Origin: JBBQFC01 sp038321615
GTDB taxonomy: Bacteria > Bacteroidota > Bacteroidia > Flavobacteriales_D > Cryomorphaceae
DNA: 64,000 nt
Assembly (NCBI GenBank): GCA_038321615.1
Contig: JBBQFC010000010.1
Span: forward strand, 1-64,000
Direction: 5' to 3'
Below are positions 42,901-51,062 of this stretch, piece after piece (within the stretch, counting starts at the first letter, position 1; each line of letters opens with the position of its first letter). The notes below the pieces were generated by a model that was given only the letters and a program-made list of their open reading frames with translations, searched no databases and was not told where the DNA came from. The position numbers and the translations under genes are program-made.

Positions 42901-43103
42901 TTGATGCGCATTTTTACGCTCCGTGCAAGAATTTATTCGGGCGATTTATCGATACCTTTTGGGCCAATATGCTCGTGCTCTGGGGCATGACCGTCTTGAT
43001 GGCCGTTTGCCTATTCTTCGACATCATGCCGCGAATGGTAAAAGGAATCGAGTTTTGCTTAGCCGAAATGATGCCCAATAAAAATAAGCCTGCCGGTCAT
43101 TAA
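39999..43103 (+). CDS. ABCG-type ABC transporter with TerB-like N-terminal domain
   Basis: 1034 residues from the ATG at 39999; the upstream extension of the frame runs through the terminator. Order: helical TerB-like region (about 1-135), a beta-rich segment (about 150-245), an ATPase domain with Walker A GASGSGKST at 285-293, signature SGGQRKRLNIALEMIREP at about 392 and Walker B LFLDEPTSGLSS, then a membrane domain from about 590 with six hydrophobic helices and a large loop (about 780-970) before the last one. Fused ATPase plus membrane domain in that order is the ABCG type, normally exporting lipids or hydrophobic compounds. The substrate is unknown. The 3' end overlaps the convergent siaC by four bases. 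Confidence 0.88.
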   Translation: MSERILKALIQLFAIIARVDLDDKTDLHGRGIVESFLRERLPLHLVHGYLRLFDDYIETYQQVSGGKNGKQKRTAGNSVKILRICTQINEELTQRQKVIVLMRLLEFVNKNNEITELETEFVSTVSEVFNVEPDEFNLARKFVEENETNFVDSPNILLVGPDELHQGAHSKHYPAAQLDGFFRVLRIGSVNLHFIKYRGNGSYTLSGQIVFSDRYYVLNQGASIRGGKIGPIYYSDIIGTFLKDESQEKIYFDVEKLSYSFRKGNKGLRDVEMQEESGRIVGIMGASGSGKSTLLNVLNGNLRPTEGSVKINGIDIHQNPEAVEGLIGYVAQDDLLIDELTVFQNLSYNAKLCFGQRTNEEIAELVEDMLGVLGLTETRDLRVGTPLDKTISGGQRKRLNIALEMIREPAVLFLDEPTSGLSSRDSENIMDLLKELSLKGKLIFVVIHQPSSDIFKMFDKLLMLDNGGFPIYYGNPVDSLVYFKRMVDHINCEEAECLTCGNVKTEDIFNIIEAKVVDEFGNLTNERKISPLEWNEIYKEQLEPIDFAEAEEERPVPASNFIIPDKWKQYFIFFARDLHSKLTNKQYVLINLLEAPVLAMILAFFMRFFIPEGSGENYVYRENENIPVYIFISVIVALFIGLTVSSEEIIRDKKIRKRESFLNLSRKSYLYSKISIMLMISGVQMFLFVVIGNAVLEIQGMTLPYWLILFSACAFANLLGLNISSSFNSAKVIYILIPIIIIPQLLFSGIIVKFDRLNPIFASQNGVPWIGNIMASRWAYEAIAVTQFRWNNYEKDFFEMEKRKKYANWKKDYWITELKNKTASVRRSLDLEIQNSQVDSDLNIVYNELKKENNFLTAMPFTRLEDLQPEKVSESALNDVIVHLDKLSDHYKRVYLKADSDKESAIYAMTQTPEKNVEYKALFNNFKNDQLEAFATNRNDINYIAEHNGELIQKKDLVYLTPYNATFFDAHFYAPCKNLFGRFIDTFWANMLVLWGMTVLMAVCLFFDIMPRMVKGIEFCLAEMMPNKNKPAGH

Positions 43104-43483
43104 AAACTTGCCACCTTCACCATCTCAAACTCGAGATCGATAATAGCGTCGTAGTCTTCACCGGCTTCGAGCATATCTTCATCATCTTCTTCGTAGTGCC
43201 ATAGCACTACTACATCCTTACCCGACTTCTTGATGGAAACGAAGCGCTTAAATACCTCGAGAATGCACTTGCTGCTCGACGTATTGAAATACTCCAATTT
43301 CATATGTATTTCTGTGCGATCGGCGGGGCTATTCGAGTACTGCTCAATCCAGTCGTAGATAGGCTTGTAGAAGTCGAATGAGTTTTCGGGGATCGACCGA
43401 CCCTTTATCACGAAGGTGTTTTTCGCACCGTCGAATTCTACAGTGGGAGTTTTGGGTGTACCTTCAATTTGTATTGATTCCAT
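43100..43483 (-). CDS. siaC: SiaC-family (DUF1987) regulatory phosphoprotein
   Basis: 127 residues. The phospho-acceptor site is intact: KLEYFNTSSSKC places a threonine at residue 68, the same number as the Thr68 that SiaB phosphorylates in Pseudomonas aeruginosa SiaC. The rest of the family pattern is present (FVIKGRSIPENSFDFYKPIYDWIEQY; VVVLWHYEEDDEDMLEAGEDYDAII). In Pseudomonas unphosphorylated SiaC activates the diguanylate cyclase SiaD and the phosphatase SiaA resets it; neither is in this window. It follows siaB by nine bases on the same strand, so kinase and substrate are co-transcribed. Confidence 0.93.
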   Translation of the reverse strand: MESIQIEGTPKTPTVEFDGAKNTFVIKGRSIPENSFDFYKPIYDWIEQYSNSPADRTEIHMKLEYFNTSSSKCILEVFKRFVSIKKSGKDVVVLWHYEEDDEDMLEAGEDYDAIIDLEFEMVKVASF

Positions 43484-43492
43484 GAGTTTTAA

Positions 43493-44047
43493 TTATTCTT
43501 GTTTTACCTGAACGTTAAGGCTAAAAAAGGAACTTCCATCGGCAAATGGAACGAACCCAAAATCGAGTTTTTCGCCGCTCTTACGCGCTATATCGATAAT
43601 TCCGAGTCCGCCGCCACCTTTTTCCGAAAGGCTTCCTTCGGCCAATACTTCCTGATAGAGTTTCTTAATATCTTCCGGGCTCATCTCATTGATTTCTTCG
43701 AGTCGCTTTTTTAGCATATCGGCATTGTCCTTCAGTATATAATTGCCCGTGATAATGGAGTAACCCGTCACATTTTTTGCGACCATTACCAGTATAGAAG
43801 GGGTATCTTTTGGCGCCACATGCGGTGGGCGATCAATATGGTGGTGCAAATTCTGAAGGCATTCTACCAAAATGTTAAACATACGCTTCTTCACTTTCTG
43901 GCTTTCGCCAAAGCGATCGAGCTTATTTTCGATAATCTGGAGTATCGAAGAGAGAAGGTCGGTAGAAAGATCGCCTTTGAAGGAGAGCATGATATTGCGC
44001 TTCTCCATGCTATCATATAGATCGAATACCTCCTGAATTTCGGTCAA
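43493..44047 (-). CDS. siaB: SiaB-family (DUF6272) protein kinase
   Basis: 184 residues from a TTG at 44047; a later ATG (residue 15) is possible. The GHKL-like ATP-binding features are visible: NILVECLQNLHHH (N box) at about 58-70 and GGGGLGIIDIARKSGEKL (G box) at about 142-159. SiaB kinases phosphorylate the threonine of SiaC, here encoded nine bases downstream. A TATCTTTA box at 44064-44071 may be the promoter. The downstream target of the pair in this organism is unknown, since no cyclase or phosphatase gene is adjacent. Confidence 0.9.
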   Translation of the reverse strand: MTEIQEVFDLYDSMEKRNIMLSFKGDLSTDLLSSILQIIENKLDRFGESQKVKKRMFNILVECLQNLHHHIDRPPHVAPKDTPSILVMVAKNVTGYSIITGNYILKDNADMLKKRLEEINEMSPEDIKKLYQEVLAEGSLSEKGGGGLGIIDIARKSGEKLDFGFVPFADGSSFFSLNVQVKQE

Positions 44048-44191
44048 AGCAATTTTTTTTGGGTAAAGATATTATTCTGGTCAGGCCTCAACAGTTGTGT
44101 CCGGTCGATTTATTCATCAGAGGGTTGTTAATTAATCTGGAGAGAATAAATTGTAGCTTCGCACCTTATTTTCAGCCTGACCATAGTCCGT

Positions 44192-44929
44192 ATGCAGCCG
44201 AAGTCTTGGTACCGTTCCTGGTTCGATTCTCCTTATTATCACTTACTTTACCATCGCCGCGATGAGCGCGAAGCTGCGCAGTTTATCGATAGATTGCTAC
44301 GGTACTTCGGCCCGAAGCCCGAATCGCATTTCCTCGATTTGCCCTGTGGTCGCGGTCGCCATTCCCTCCATATTCACAAGCGCGGTTTCCAGGTTACAGG
44401 CCTCGATTTGGCACCAAAGAACATTGCCCAGGCGAGCGAATCAGCCGCGCCTGGCCTGACCTTCGACGTGCACGACATGCGCGAACCTTACCGCACGGAA
44501 GGTTTCGATTTTGTGCTCAATCTCTTCACAAGCTTCGGCTACTTCAGCGAAGTGGAGCAAAACATGGACGTGCTCCGCGCCGCTTGGACGAATCTCAAGC
44601 CCAAGGGTAAACTGCTTATTGACTTCCTCAATGCCGAGCCAACCATCAGAGGGCTGAGATCGGCGGAGCGTATTGAAATCGACGGTATTGTCTTTGAAAT
44701 ATCCCGACATTTTCGAGATGGTACAATCTCAAAAACCATTGAAGTAACCGACGGTGCCGAAGTGCATACGTTCGAAGAGAATGTTTTGGCCTTGCGCCGA
44801 CCGGAGTTCTCAGCAATGTTGCGCCGGGCAGGCTTCGAAATACTCGATTCATTCGGAAATTATGCATTGGAGTCTTACAATGCAGATAGTTCTTCGCGGC
44901 TGATATTGGTAGCAAGAAAAGTGGGATGA
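44192..44929 (+). CDS. Class I SAM-dependent methyltransferase
   Basis: 245 residues. Motif I of the Rossmann fold is FLDLPCGRGRHSLHI, followed by an acidic end of strand 2 (VTGLDLAP) and the motif-II region GFDFVLNLFTSFGYF. The opening SWYRSWFDSPYYHLLYHRRDE is a pattern frequent in this Bacteroidota group. The substrate is unknown. Its stop overlaps the ATG of the ZIP transporter gene (ATGA), so the two are coupled. A TAGCTTCG box at 44154-44161 may be its promoter. Confidence 0.9.
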   Translation: MQPKSWYRSWFDSPYYHLLYHRRDEREAAQFIDRLLRYFGPKPESHFLDLPCGRGRHSLHIHKRGFQVTGLDLAPKNIAQASESAAPGLTFDVHDMREPYRTEGFDFVLNLFTSFGYFSEVEQNMDVLRAAWTNLKPKGKLLIDFLNAEPTIRGLRSAERIEIDGIVFEISRHFRDGTISKTIEVTDGAEVHTFEENVLALRRPEFSAMLRRAGFEILDSFGNYALESYNADSSSRLILVARKVG

Positions 44930-45666
44930 ACGCGGCCAACCTCTTACTCCCAATTATTGCCGGCCTTATTGGAGCCGGTTTGGGCATCTATTTGCGCGGG
45001 AAAATTACCCGCGATGTAAAAATTCTATTGGCCTTCAGCGGAGCCTATCTACTTGGCCTTACTTTGCTGCACCTCCTTCCGGAAATTTATGCCCATGATA
45101 GTACGCGCGCATCCTATTTCATCCTTACGGGATTTTTGCTCCAGCTCCTGCTCGACTATTTTTCGAAGGGAATTGAGCACGGCCATCTCCACCTTTCTGA
45201 TCAAAAGCTTGGTACTTTTCCATTGGGGATATTCCTGAGCCTTTGCCTTCATTCTTTTATCGAAGGTATGCCACTAGCTGGTTTTGGCCATGATCATAGC
45301 CACGCAGGGCACAGCCATGAAACCAGCTCGCCTTATGCTTTTTTGCTGGGTATTGCCGTTCACAAGATTCCCGAAGCACTGGCTCTAGCCGCCCTGCTAT
45401 ATCATCACTTCCAAAAAAAATCGAAGGTATTCGCCTACATAGCCATTTACACGCTCTGTACCCCAGTAGGATTGGTAGTTGGCGAATGGCTGACCCAAGG
45501 CTCCGTGGAAGCCGAACAAGTTTACGCCGACCTTCTTGCCGTAGCCGTTGGTATATTCTTGCACGTGTCTACCACCATCATCTTCGAGGCCGACGAGCAC
45601 CACCGGATTAACTATAAGAAGATTCTTGCAATTTTAGCAGGATTGGGATTGGTGTTTTTGATGTAA
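44926..45666 (+). CDS. ZIP family divalent metal transporter
   Basis: 246 residues with about seven or eight membrane helices. The metal-binding helices of the ZIP family are recognisable: LHSFIEGMPLAG (helix 4) and AVHKIPEALALAALL (helix 5). A histidine-rich loop (HDHSHAGHSHE) lies between them. The family moves zinc or iron into the cytoplasm. It shares a four-base overlap with the methyltransferase gene. Metal specificity is not determined by the sequence. Confidence 0.92.
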   Translation: MNAANLLLPIIAGLIGAGLGIYLRGKITRDVKILLAFSGAYLLGLTLLHLLPEIYAHDSTRASYFILTGFLLQLLLDYFSKGIEHGHLHLSDQKLGTFPLGIFLSLCLHSFIEGMPLAGFGHDHSHAGHSHETSSPYAFLLGIAVHKIPEALALAALLYHHFQKKSKVFAYIAIYTLCTPVGLVVGEWLTQGSVEAEQVYADLLAVAVGIFLHVSTTIIFEADEHHRINYKKILAILAGLGLVFLM

Positions 45667-45679
45667 GCATCTTTGCGCG

Positions 45680-46099
45680 TTAGGAATATCCTCCCAAAAA
45701 TTTCCCCTTCAACTCCGCTGTCGGAATCATACATGCGTTCTTCTTTCCAAACCAGCGGTAGCGGTTGCGGGCTATCCAGTTGTAAACGCCGTCGCGGATG
45801 AATTTTGGAACAATCCAAAAAATGCCCATCAAAGGCCACAAGGCACCCATCCTTCTGGCGATGAATAGCGCGGCCGAGCTCTGGCTCAAAATGCGCTGAC
45901 CGTCATAAACCAAGATGCTATCGACCGATTGATAAGCTGGATGCGCTGCAAGTAGTTCTTGCGCCGCTTCCCAAGAAAGGCTGGCAAACCGAAACCGATC
46001 TTTCCGATCGCGCTTAATGATAAACTGCACGGCACCGTTGCAGAGATTGCAAAAGCCATCAAAAAGCACCAGAATTTTATCGGAAGGTATTTGAACCAT
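45680..46099 (-). CDS. DCC-family thiol-disulfide oxidoreductase-like protein (DUF393)
   Basis: 139 residues with the DCC signature at residues 14-20: DGFCNLC, where Asp and the two cysteines of CxxC sit after a first strand. The following KRDRKDRFRFASL and a final YNWIARNRYRWFGKKNAC segment are typical. The family has a thioredoxin-like fold and a presumed redox role that has not been settled. It has its own promoter box, divergent to glyA. Confidence 0.9.
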   Translation of the reverse strand: MVQIPSDKILVLFDGFCNLCNGAVQFIIKRDRKDRFRFASLSWEAAQELLAAHPAYQSVDSILVYDGQRILSQSSAALFIARRMGALWPLMGIFWIVPKFIRDGVYNWIARNRYRWFGKKNACMIPTAELKGKFLGGYS

Positions 46100-46127
46100 G
46101 GGTTCGGTAGGTGGTTATTACCGAGAG

Positions 46128-46135
46128 CAAAGGTA
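46128..46135 (-). promoter_or_regulatory. -7 box TACCTTTG of the DCC gene
   Basis: Perfect TAnnTTTG on the minus strand, 28 bases before the ATG at 46099. It is back-to-back with the glyA box at 46156-46163. Confidence 0.5.
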
Positions 46136-46155
46136 AGGGATCGCGAAGTATTTTC

Positions 46156-46163
46156 TACTTTTG
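46156..46163 (+). promoter_or_regulatory. -7 box TACTTTTG of glyA
   Basis: Perfect TAnnTTTG, 25 bases before the ATG at 46189. Confidence 0.55.
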
Positions 46164-46188
46164 CGCACCCATTTAAAGGCTACCACTT

Positions 46189-47463
46189 ATGAAGAGAGAT
46201 ACCCTCGTATTCGATATCATCGAAAAAGAAAAACACCGCCAACTTGAAGGTATTGAGCTTATAGCGAGCGAAAACTTCGTGAGCGACCAGGTAATGGAAG
46301 CTATGGGCAGCGTAATGACCAATAAATACGCCGAAGGCTTGCCTGGAAAGCGCTACTACGGCGGTTGCGAATTTGTTGATCAAACAGAAACCCTTGCCAT
46401 AGACCGTCTAAAAGAACTGTTTGGAGCTACCTGGGCCAACGTGCAACCCCACAGCGGCGCGCAAGCCAATGCAGCGGTAATGCTGGCGCTACTAAAACCA
46501 GGCGATTCGATAATGGGCTTCGACCTCAGCCATGGAGGCCACCTTACGCACGGGTCGGCGGTGAATTTTTCTGGAAAGCTTTACAAACCCCACTTTTACG
46601 GAGTAGAACGCGAAACCGGGGTGATCGATTACGATAAATTAGAGAAAAACGCACTCGAAGTGCGTCCGAAAATGTTGATTTGCGGTGCTTCGGCCTATTC
46701 GCGCGATTGGGACTATGGCCGACTGCGGTCGATAGCCGATCAGATAGGAGCCTTTTTGCTGGCCGATATTTCCCACCCGAGCGGACTAATCGCTACCGAC
46801 TTAATGAACGACCCACTCCCCCATTGCCATGTGGTGACTTCTACCACCCACAAAACCCTTCGGGGCCCGCGGGGAGGCATAATTATGATGGGTAAAGATT
46901 TCGAAAACACCTTCGGGCTTACCACCCCAAAAGGAGATCTCCGCATGACATCTTCACTCCTCGACTCCGGCGTATTTCCCGGCACACAAGGTGGTCCTTT
47001 AGAGCATGTTATCGCATCGAAAGCCATTGCTTTTGGAGAGGCGCTCACACCCAAATTTGGTGTATACACCAAACGAGTGGTTGCTAATGCCCGCGCCATG
47101 GCAGATTCCTTCGTAAAGCGAGGCTACCAGGTTATAAGCGGTGGTACCGACAATCACAGTATGCTCATAGATCTCCGCAGCAAGAACGTTACAGGAAAAG
47201 ATGCAGAAAACGCACTCATCAAGGCCGATATCACCGTGAATAAAAACATGGTTCCCTTCGACGATAAGTCGCCATTTGTAACGAGCGGTATACGTGTAGG
47301 GACCCCAGCCATTACCACACGGGGGCTCGATAGCGGTAAAATGGAGTGGATTGTAGAACGAATTGACCAAGCACTTCAAGCGCGCGATAATGACACCGCC
47401 CTGAAGGCGATAAAAACAGAAGTCAATAAGGAGATGAAACAATATCCCCTTTTTGCAATGTAA
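46189..47463 (+). CDS. glyA: Serine hydroxymethyltransferase
   Basis: 424 residues, the normal size. The PLP lysine is K222 in TSTTHKTLRGPRGG. The N-terminal LEGIELIASENFVSDQVMEAMGS and GKRYYGGCEFVDQTE blocks are the family hallmarks. The enzyme converts serine and tetrahydrofolate to glycine and methylene-tetrahydrofolate, the main one-carbon source. fahA follows three bases later on the same strand, so the two are likely in one transcript, though their pathways are not closely related. Confidence 0.97.
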   Translation: MKRDTLVFDIIEKEKHRQLEGIELIASENFVSDQVMEAMGSVMTNKYAEGLPGKRYYGGCEFVDQTETLAIDRLKELFGATWANVQPHSGAQANAAVMLALLKPGDSIMGFDLSHGGHLTHGSAVNFSGKLYKPHFYGVERETGVIDYDKLEKNALEVRPKMLICGASAYSRDWDYGRLRSIADQIGAFLLADISHPSGLIATDLMNDPLPHCHVVTSTTHKTLRGPRGGIIMMGKDFENTFGLTTPKGDLRMTSSLLDSGVFPGTQGGPLEHVIASKAIAFGEALTPKFGVYTKRVVANARAMADSFVKRGYQVISGGTDNHSMLIDLRSKNVTGKDAENALIKADITVNKNMVPFDDKSPFVTSGIRVGTPAITTRGLDSGKMEWIVERIDQALQARDNDTALKAIKTEVNKEMKQYPLFAM

Positions 47464-47466
47464 CAG

Positions 47467-48762
47467 ATGACGAACCAAATTACAACACCGATTACGGCCA
47501 ACGATCCGCATCGAAAATCGTGGGTTGAAGTACCCACAGACAGCGATTACAGCATACAGAATATTCCATTCGGGCTATACAGCGTGGGCGGTGAAACGAA
47601 GCGCGCCTGCAGTGCCATAGGCACGCACATTATCGATCTGTTTGAGCTTTCGCGAAATGGTTTTTTCAAAGGCCTACCCTTCGATGAGAATCAATTTATC
47701 GGCTTTACCCTCAATACCTTGATGAGCGAAGGGAAAGAAGGGATGCGAAAATTGAGAAATCGGGTAGCTGAGCTCTTCGATGAAAAAAACACCGAGCTCC
47801 AGAGCCGAACTGCGCTCCACGAAGTAGTGCTGAAACCCATGGACTCGGTATCGCTTCACCTTCCAATCGAGATTGGCGATTACACCGACTTTTATAGCAG
47901 CATCGAGCACGCCACCAATGTGGGCACCATGTTTCGAGACCCAAATAATGCCTTGTTACCCAATTGGCGTCACCTGCCGGTAGGCTACCACGGCCGCAGT
48001 TCATCGATCGTCACTTCCGGCATTCCGGTGCGGCGACCCAAAGGACAAACCAAGCCGAACGAAGATCAACCACCCGTTTTCGGCCCGTCAAAACAGCTCG
48101 ATTTTGAGCTAGAAATGGCATTCATCACCTTCGATGGCAAGCCTCTGGGGCAACACATACCCGTGGCAGAAGCCGAAGATCATATTTTCGGATTAGTGCT
48201 TTTTAACGATTGGTCGGCCCGCGATATTCAAAAGTGGGAATACGTGCCACTCGGACCCTTTCTAGCCAAGAATTTTGCATCGTCGATGTCGCCGTGGATT
48301 GTGACCCTCGATGCCTTGGAACCCTTCCGCATCTCCGGCCCGAAGCAGGAGCCTGAAGTGCTTCCCTACCTGCAATACCAGGGCGCGAAAAACATAGATA
48401 TTGCCCTCGAAGTACAGATTAAACCCGAAGGGGGAGAGCGCACTGTAGTGAGCCGTTCAAACTTCCGTTATATGTACTGGAATATGGCTCAGCAGCTCGC
48501 CCACCATACGGTAAACGGTTGTAATATTCGTCGAGGCGACACCCTGGCATCGGGTACCATTTCGGGTACCGATCCTTCCAGTTATGGATCGATGCTCGAG
48601 CTTTCGTGGAAAGGCACCAGGCCTGTGCAGCTTTCAGACGGTCAAACCCGCAAATTCATTGAAGATGGCGATACCGTGACCATGAGCGGATATTGCAAGA
48701 AAGACGGAGTCCGCGTAGGTTTTGGATATGTGACCACCAAAGTATTGCCCGCACTCGAATAA
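47467..48762 (+). CDS. fahA: Fumarylacetoacetase
   Basis: 431 residues, matching the full-length enzyme with its N-terminal SH3-like part (WVEVPTDSDYSIQNIPFGLYS) and C-terminal FAA-hydrolase fold. Metal-site motifs are visible: IGDYTDFYSSIEHATNVGTMFRD, LDFELEMAFIT and VLFNDWSARDIQKWEYVPLGPF. It performs the last step of tyrosine catabolism, splitting fumarylacetoacetate to fumarate and acetoacetate. The other genes of the pathway are not in the window. It starts three bases after glyA. Confidence 0.96.
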   Translation: MTNQITTPITANDPHRKSWVEVPTDSDYSIQNIPFGLYSVGGETKRACSAIGTHIIDLFELSRNGFFKGLPFDENQFIGFTLNTLMSEGKEGMRKLRNRVAELFDEKNTELQSRTALHEVVLKPMDSVSLHLPIEIGDYTDFYSSIEHATNVGTMFRDPNNALLPNWRHLPVGYHGRSSSIVTSGIPVRRPKGQTKPNEDQPPVFGPSKQLDFELEMAFITFDGKPLGQHIPVAEAEDHIFGLVLFNDWSARDIQKWEYVPLGPFLAKNFASSMSPWIVTLDALEPFRISGPKQEPEVLPYLQYQGAKNIDIALEVQIKPEGGERTVVSRSNFRYMYWNMAQQLAHHTVNGCNIRRGDTLASGTISGTDPSSYGSMLELSWKGTRPVQLSDGQTRKFIEDGDTVTMSGYCKKDGVRVGFGYVTTKVLPALE

Positions 48763-48794
48763 AGCATTAGCTTTAGCTACCGCAAAGCCCCTAC

Positions 48795-51014
48795 ATGGAC
48801 GTACAGATTGACGTAGAGAAAGAGAAAAAGGAAATTTTAAGCAGCTACCGCAGCCTCTTGCGGGTGGCGAAGTATTCGAAAAACAATAAGGATCGTAAGC
48901 TCATTCGCAAAGCTTTCGATGTGTCGCTTGAAGCACACAAGAACATGCGTCGGAAATCGGGCGAACCTTATATCTACCACCCCATAGCTGTAGCGCGAAT
49001 TGTAGCCGAAGAGATCGGCTTGGGCACTACAGCCATTGTGGGCGCCCTCCTTCACGACACGGTAGAAGATACGGAGCTAAGCCTTGACGATGTAGAGCAC
49101 ACCTTCGGCCCAAAAGTCCGCGCTATCATTGACGGACTTACTAAGATCTCAGATGTATTCGACGCATCGTCGAGCAGCCAAGCGGAAAATTTCAGAAAAA
49201 TGCTCCTTACCCTTTCGGACGATGTAAGGGTAATACTGATCAAACTTGCCGATCGCCTGCACAACATGCGAACGCTTGACTCGATGCGGCAAGATAAGCA
49301 GCTCAAGATAGCCAGCGAGACACTTTATATGTACGCGCCGCTGGCTCACCGCCTCGGGCTGTACAGCATGAAGACCGAGCTCGAAGATCTGGCACTGAAA
49401 TACACGGAGCCAGAAGCCTATTCCGAAATCGAGACGAAACTCAAGAAGGGCCAACCTGTGCGTACGCGGTTCATCAATCGCTTTGTGCTACCCATCGAAC
49501 GCGTTTTAGACAAGGAGCAATTCAAATACATCATTAAAAGTCGCCCAAAATCGATATACAGCATCTGGAATAAAATCCATAAGAAGGATATCCCCTTCGA
49601 AGAGATCTATGACTTATTTGCTGTTCGAATTATAATCGACACCCCACCCGACCGGGAAAAAGCAGACTGTTGGAAAGCCTACTCCATCGTTACCGATTTC
49701 TACCAACCCAATCCCGACAGGCTGCGCGATTGGGTTTCTACACCGAAAGCCAACGGCTACGAGTCGCTTCACACCACTGTAATGAGTCCTACGGGCAAAT
49801 GGGTGGAAGTACAGATACGCACCCAACGCATGGACGAAGTAGCCGAAATGGGCTATGCCGCACATTGGAAATACAAAGCTCAACAAGATGGGGAGTCCAG
49901 CCTTGATCTTTGGTTGGCGCGAATCCGCGAAACACTGGAATCGAATAACAGTGGTGCAATAGACTTCATCGACGATTTCAAGCTCAATTTATTCAGCGAT
50001 GAAATATTCGTTTTCACGCCCAATGGCGAGCTAAAAAGCCTGCCCGTAGGCGCAACTGCCCTCGACTTTGCTTTCGATATCCACTCGCAAGTTGGAGAGT
50101 CGTGCATTGGCGCCAAAGTCAATCAAAAGTTGGTGCCCCTGAGCCACGAGCTCAAAAGCGGCGATCAAATCGAGATACTTACCTCCAAGAAGCAGCGAGC
50201 CAAAGAAGATTGGCTGAATTATGTAGTGACCGCGAAGGCCAAGTCGAAGATCAAATCGGCGATCAAAGAAGAGCGCAAGAAAATAGCCAGCTTGGGCAAG
50301 GAAATGCTTCAGCGGAAGCTTAAAAGTCTGGGTGCAGAATACAATAGCCACAACGTTTCTTTTCTAGAAGATTACTATGGATACAAAGCTGCGCTCGATC
50401 TCTACCACGATATTTCCAAAGGGTCGATCAATCTAAAAAAATTAAAAGGACTTCAAATCATTGAAGGCCAAATTCAATCGGATGAACAGCCCACCATTCC
50501 AAATAAAAAAGAAAAAGCCCATGACCATATCCCGAAGGACATGCTCATCATTGGCGACAACGAGAAGGACGTTCCGTACAAATTAGCACCCTGCTGCAAC
50601 CCCATACCGGGCGACGATGTGTTTGGATTTGTAACCATCAACGAAGGAATTAAAATACATCGCACAAACTGCCCAAATGCCGTGCAATTGCGCTCCAATT
50701 ATGCGTACAGGGTAATCCGCGCAAAGTGGCAAAGCCAAAAGGACAAGGAGTTTATTGCAAATATTTACTTCAAGGGTATCGACGATATAGGCCTGGTGCA
50801 TAATATTACCACCACTATCTCTACCGATCTGAACGTGAATATGAAAGCAATTAGCTTTGAAAGCAATGACGGCGTTTTCAATGGAAGCGTGAGTGTGTAT
50901 GTGTACAATACCGACCACCTCAACGGCTTGATGCGGAAACTACGCGCCGTGGAAGGGGTGCTAACTGTAGAGCGCGGTGAGCTACCTTCGGAGCAAGATA
51001 ATCGGGTGAAATGA
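48795..51014 (+). CDS. relA/spoT: RelA/SpoT family (p)ppGpp synthetase/hydrolase
   Basis: 739 residues with the full long-RSH layout. The HD hydrolase domain is at about 45-200 (H62, H87-D88 in LLHDTVEDT, intact). The synthetase domain is at about 230-370 (RPKSIYSIWNKIHKK, FAVRIII, YESLHTTVMSP). A TGS domain (about 395-455: IFVFTPNGELKSLPVGATALDFAF), a central helical region, a zinc-finger-like part with CCNPIPGDDVFGF, and a C-terminal ACT domain follow. Both activities should be present, so the protein makes and degrades ppGpp in response to starvation. It is the only long RSH seen here. Confidence 0.95.
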   Translation: MDVQIDVEKEKKEILSSYRSLLRVAKYSKNNKDRKLIRKAFDVSLEAHKNMRRKSGEPYIYHPIAVARIVAEEIGLGTTAIVGALLHDTVEDTELSLDDVEHTFGPKVRAIIDGLTKISDVFDASSSSQAENFRKMLLTLSDDVRVILIKLADRLHNMRTLDSMRQDKQLKIASETLYMYAPLAHRLGLYSMKTELEDLALKYTEPEAYSEIETKLKKGQPVRTRFINRFVLPIERVLDKEQFKYIIKSRPKSIYSIWNKIHKKDIPFEEIYDLFAVRIIIDTPPDREKADCWKAYSIVTDFYQPNPDRLRDWVSTPKANGYESLHTTVMSPTGKWVEVQIRTQRMDEVAEMGYAAHWKYKAQQDGESSLDLWLARIRETLESNNSGAIDFIDDFKLNLFSDEIFVFTPNGELKSLPVGATALDFAFDIHSQVGESCIGAKVNQKLVPLSHELKSGDQIEILTSKKQRAKEDWLNYVVTAKAKSKIKSAIKEERKKIASLGKEMLQRKLKSLGAEYNSHNVSFLEDYYGYKAALDLYHDISKGSINLKKLKGLQIIEGQIQSDEQPTIPNKKEKAHDHIPKDMLIIGDNEKDVPYKLAPCCNPIPGDDVFGFVTINEGIKIHRTNCPNAVQLRSNYAYRVIRAKWQSQKDKEFIANIYFKGIDDIGLVHNITTTISTDLNVNMKAISFESNDGVFNGSVSVYVYNTDHLNGLMRKLRAVEGVLTVERGELPSEQDNRVK

Positions 51015-51036
51015 AGGCGGGCTCATTGAATTAATG

Positions 51037-51044
51037 TACTTTCG
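51037..51044 (+). promoter_or_regulatory. -7 box TACTTTCG of the fur/STAS/purA run
   Basis: One mismatch to TAnnTTTG, 18 bases before the TTG start of the Fur-family gene at 51063. Confidence 0.4.
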
Positions 51045-51062
51045 CAACTTATCTCGAACACG

